64,000 nt of DNA. Origin: Cytophagales bacterium (GTDB taxonomy: Bacteria; Bacteroidota; Bacteroidia; Cytophagales; Cyclobacteriaceae). The notes beneath the pieces are model-generated. The model worked only from the letters and a program-made list of their open reading frames with translations, had not been told where the DNA came from and did no database searches. The stretch covers positions 5,702-69,701 of the forward strand of contig DAHVFH010000210.1 of NCBI GenBank assembly GCA_027317105.1, written 5' to 3'. Of this stretch, positions 63,651-64,000 are shown piece after piece. Each line of letters begins with the position of its first letter. Positions within the stretch are counted from its first letter, which is position 1. A program made the position numbers and the translations under genes.

Positions 63651-64000
63651 TCAGGTGGGAAGACATGAGGGTACAGAAAGACCTTGGAATGCGTCAGGTG
63701 CGTCAGGACCTGACGAGCTTTCCTTGTAGATGGTGTAGGCGGCAAAAGAGATGCAGATATGTGCCTCAATCCGTTTTTTTAAACGATGGTACACGGGTCG
63801 TACCTTTAATCTTTTTTTGACATCCTGAAAGCTTTTTCAATGTGCCAAAGGTTTTTGTAATTTTCTATAACCTGTTTGGGTGGCAGTTGGGTGTTTGTAA
63901 CAAAGCCTTTAAACCCATCCCAGTTTTTATCTTGATTAAATTTTTCATAATCAATCTCCACTTCAACTTCGTCTTTTATTTTGAGGTATTTATTATAGCC
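63651..64000 (-). pseudogene. Broken IS1634-like transposase, C-terminal part (runs off the right edge)
   Basis: From the right edge the minus strand reads GYNKYLKIKDEVEVEIDY and on to FVTNTQLPPKQVIENYKNLW and HIEKAFRMSKKD, where a stop (63806-63808) breaks it. Restoring one missing base in the next codon continues as KVRPVYHRLKKRIEAHICIS and FAAYTIYKE. This is the catalytic C-terminal region of IS1634-type transposases, with the Y-2-x-3-E-6-K signature in YKNLWHIEKAFRMSK. After YIYKE the sequence no longer matches the family and ends with a stop at 63651. The 5' part lies outside the window, so I cannot tell whether the element is otherwise whole. The frameshift makes it inactive unless it is a sequencing error. 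Confidence 0.85.
63691..63715. repeat. CGTCAGG repeats with a palindrome
   Basis: The heptamer CGTCAGG occurs twice in a row (63692-63698 and 63701-63707) and is followed after one base by its complement CCTGACG (63709-63715), forming a 7-bp hairpin with a 1-nt spacer. It lies where the transposase sequence stops resembling its family and could mark the element end. Confidence 0.6.

Noticed and set aside
1..64000. tRNA, rRNA or phage modules
   Set aside because: Intergenic gaps were read and none showed tRNA arms, rRNA sequence or phage genes.

Overview
The window looks like chromosomal DNA of a Bacteroidota bacterium, probably of the Cytophagales. The lineage markers are: three proteins ending in the type IX secretion system (T9SS) type-B sorting domain (ending in GDVxLIR in the two adhesins), two PorP/SprF-family outer-membrane proteins, MenA (menaquinone synthesis), Bacteroidota-type -7 promoter elements (TAnnTTTG) close to start codons, and a small basic protein of a kind I know only from this phylum. 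No rRNA, tRNA, CRISPR array, phage or plasmid module was recognised.

Layout. 1-3.4 kb: the tail of an SGNH hydrolase, a secreted Asp-box propeller protein, an MFS transporter and a convergent FrnE/DsbA-like oxidoreductase. 3.5-13.8 kb: housekeeping and small conserved genes: ahcY, an eIF1/SUI1-like factor with a membrane J-protein, a tandem universal stress protein, menA, a secreted amidohydrolase, a coiled-coil lipoprotein, the kup potassium transporter and an NTF2-like lipoprotein. 13.8-16.0 kb: a TIR-TM-TolB-like-TPR protein. 16.0-16.4 kb: a decayed IS4-type transposase next to a Bacteroidota-specific gene and secG. 17.7-25.3 kb: conserved unknowns, a YkgJ cysteine-cluster protein, PEP carboxylase, a DUF4136 lipoprotein with a TrmH-type methyltransferase, a SanA-like protein, a Rieske oxygenase and a 49-residue basic protein. 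25.4-38.7 kb: a beta-barrel protein, hisS with a large AT-rich in-frame insert, hutH, a T9SS cargo protein, a phosphoesterase, cysE-cysM, an old yellow enzyme, a PIG-L deacetylase, a frameshifted small membrane protein and a pirin. 38.8-59.9 kb: a 21-kb block on the minus strand made of two adhesin/PorP pairs, one with a 5019-residue adhesin containing 13 near-identical 104-residue repeats. 60.1-64.0 kb: pyrG, yidC and the broken end of a second transposase at the right edge.

How the genes work together. The clearest system is the adhesin block. Each very large secreted protein has a T9SS type-B C-terminal domain and is followed directly by its own PorP/SprF-like partner (gaps of 11 nt and -4 nt), as in the SprB/SprF arrangement of gliding bacteria. 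cysE and cysM form a two-gene cysteine pathway. hisS and hutH are adjacent and co-oriented, joining histidine charging and histidine breakdown.

The points that most deserve a second look are the HisRS insert (about 29 % GC by hand count against about 50 % in its flanks), the giant repeat adhesin and its partner, the TIR-TolB-TPR protein, and three genes broken by single-base changes: two transposase remnants and one small membrane protein.
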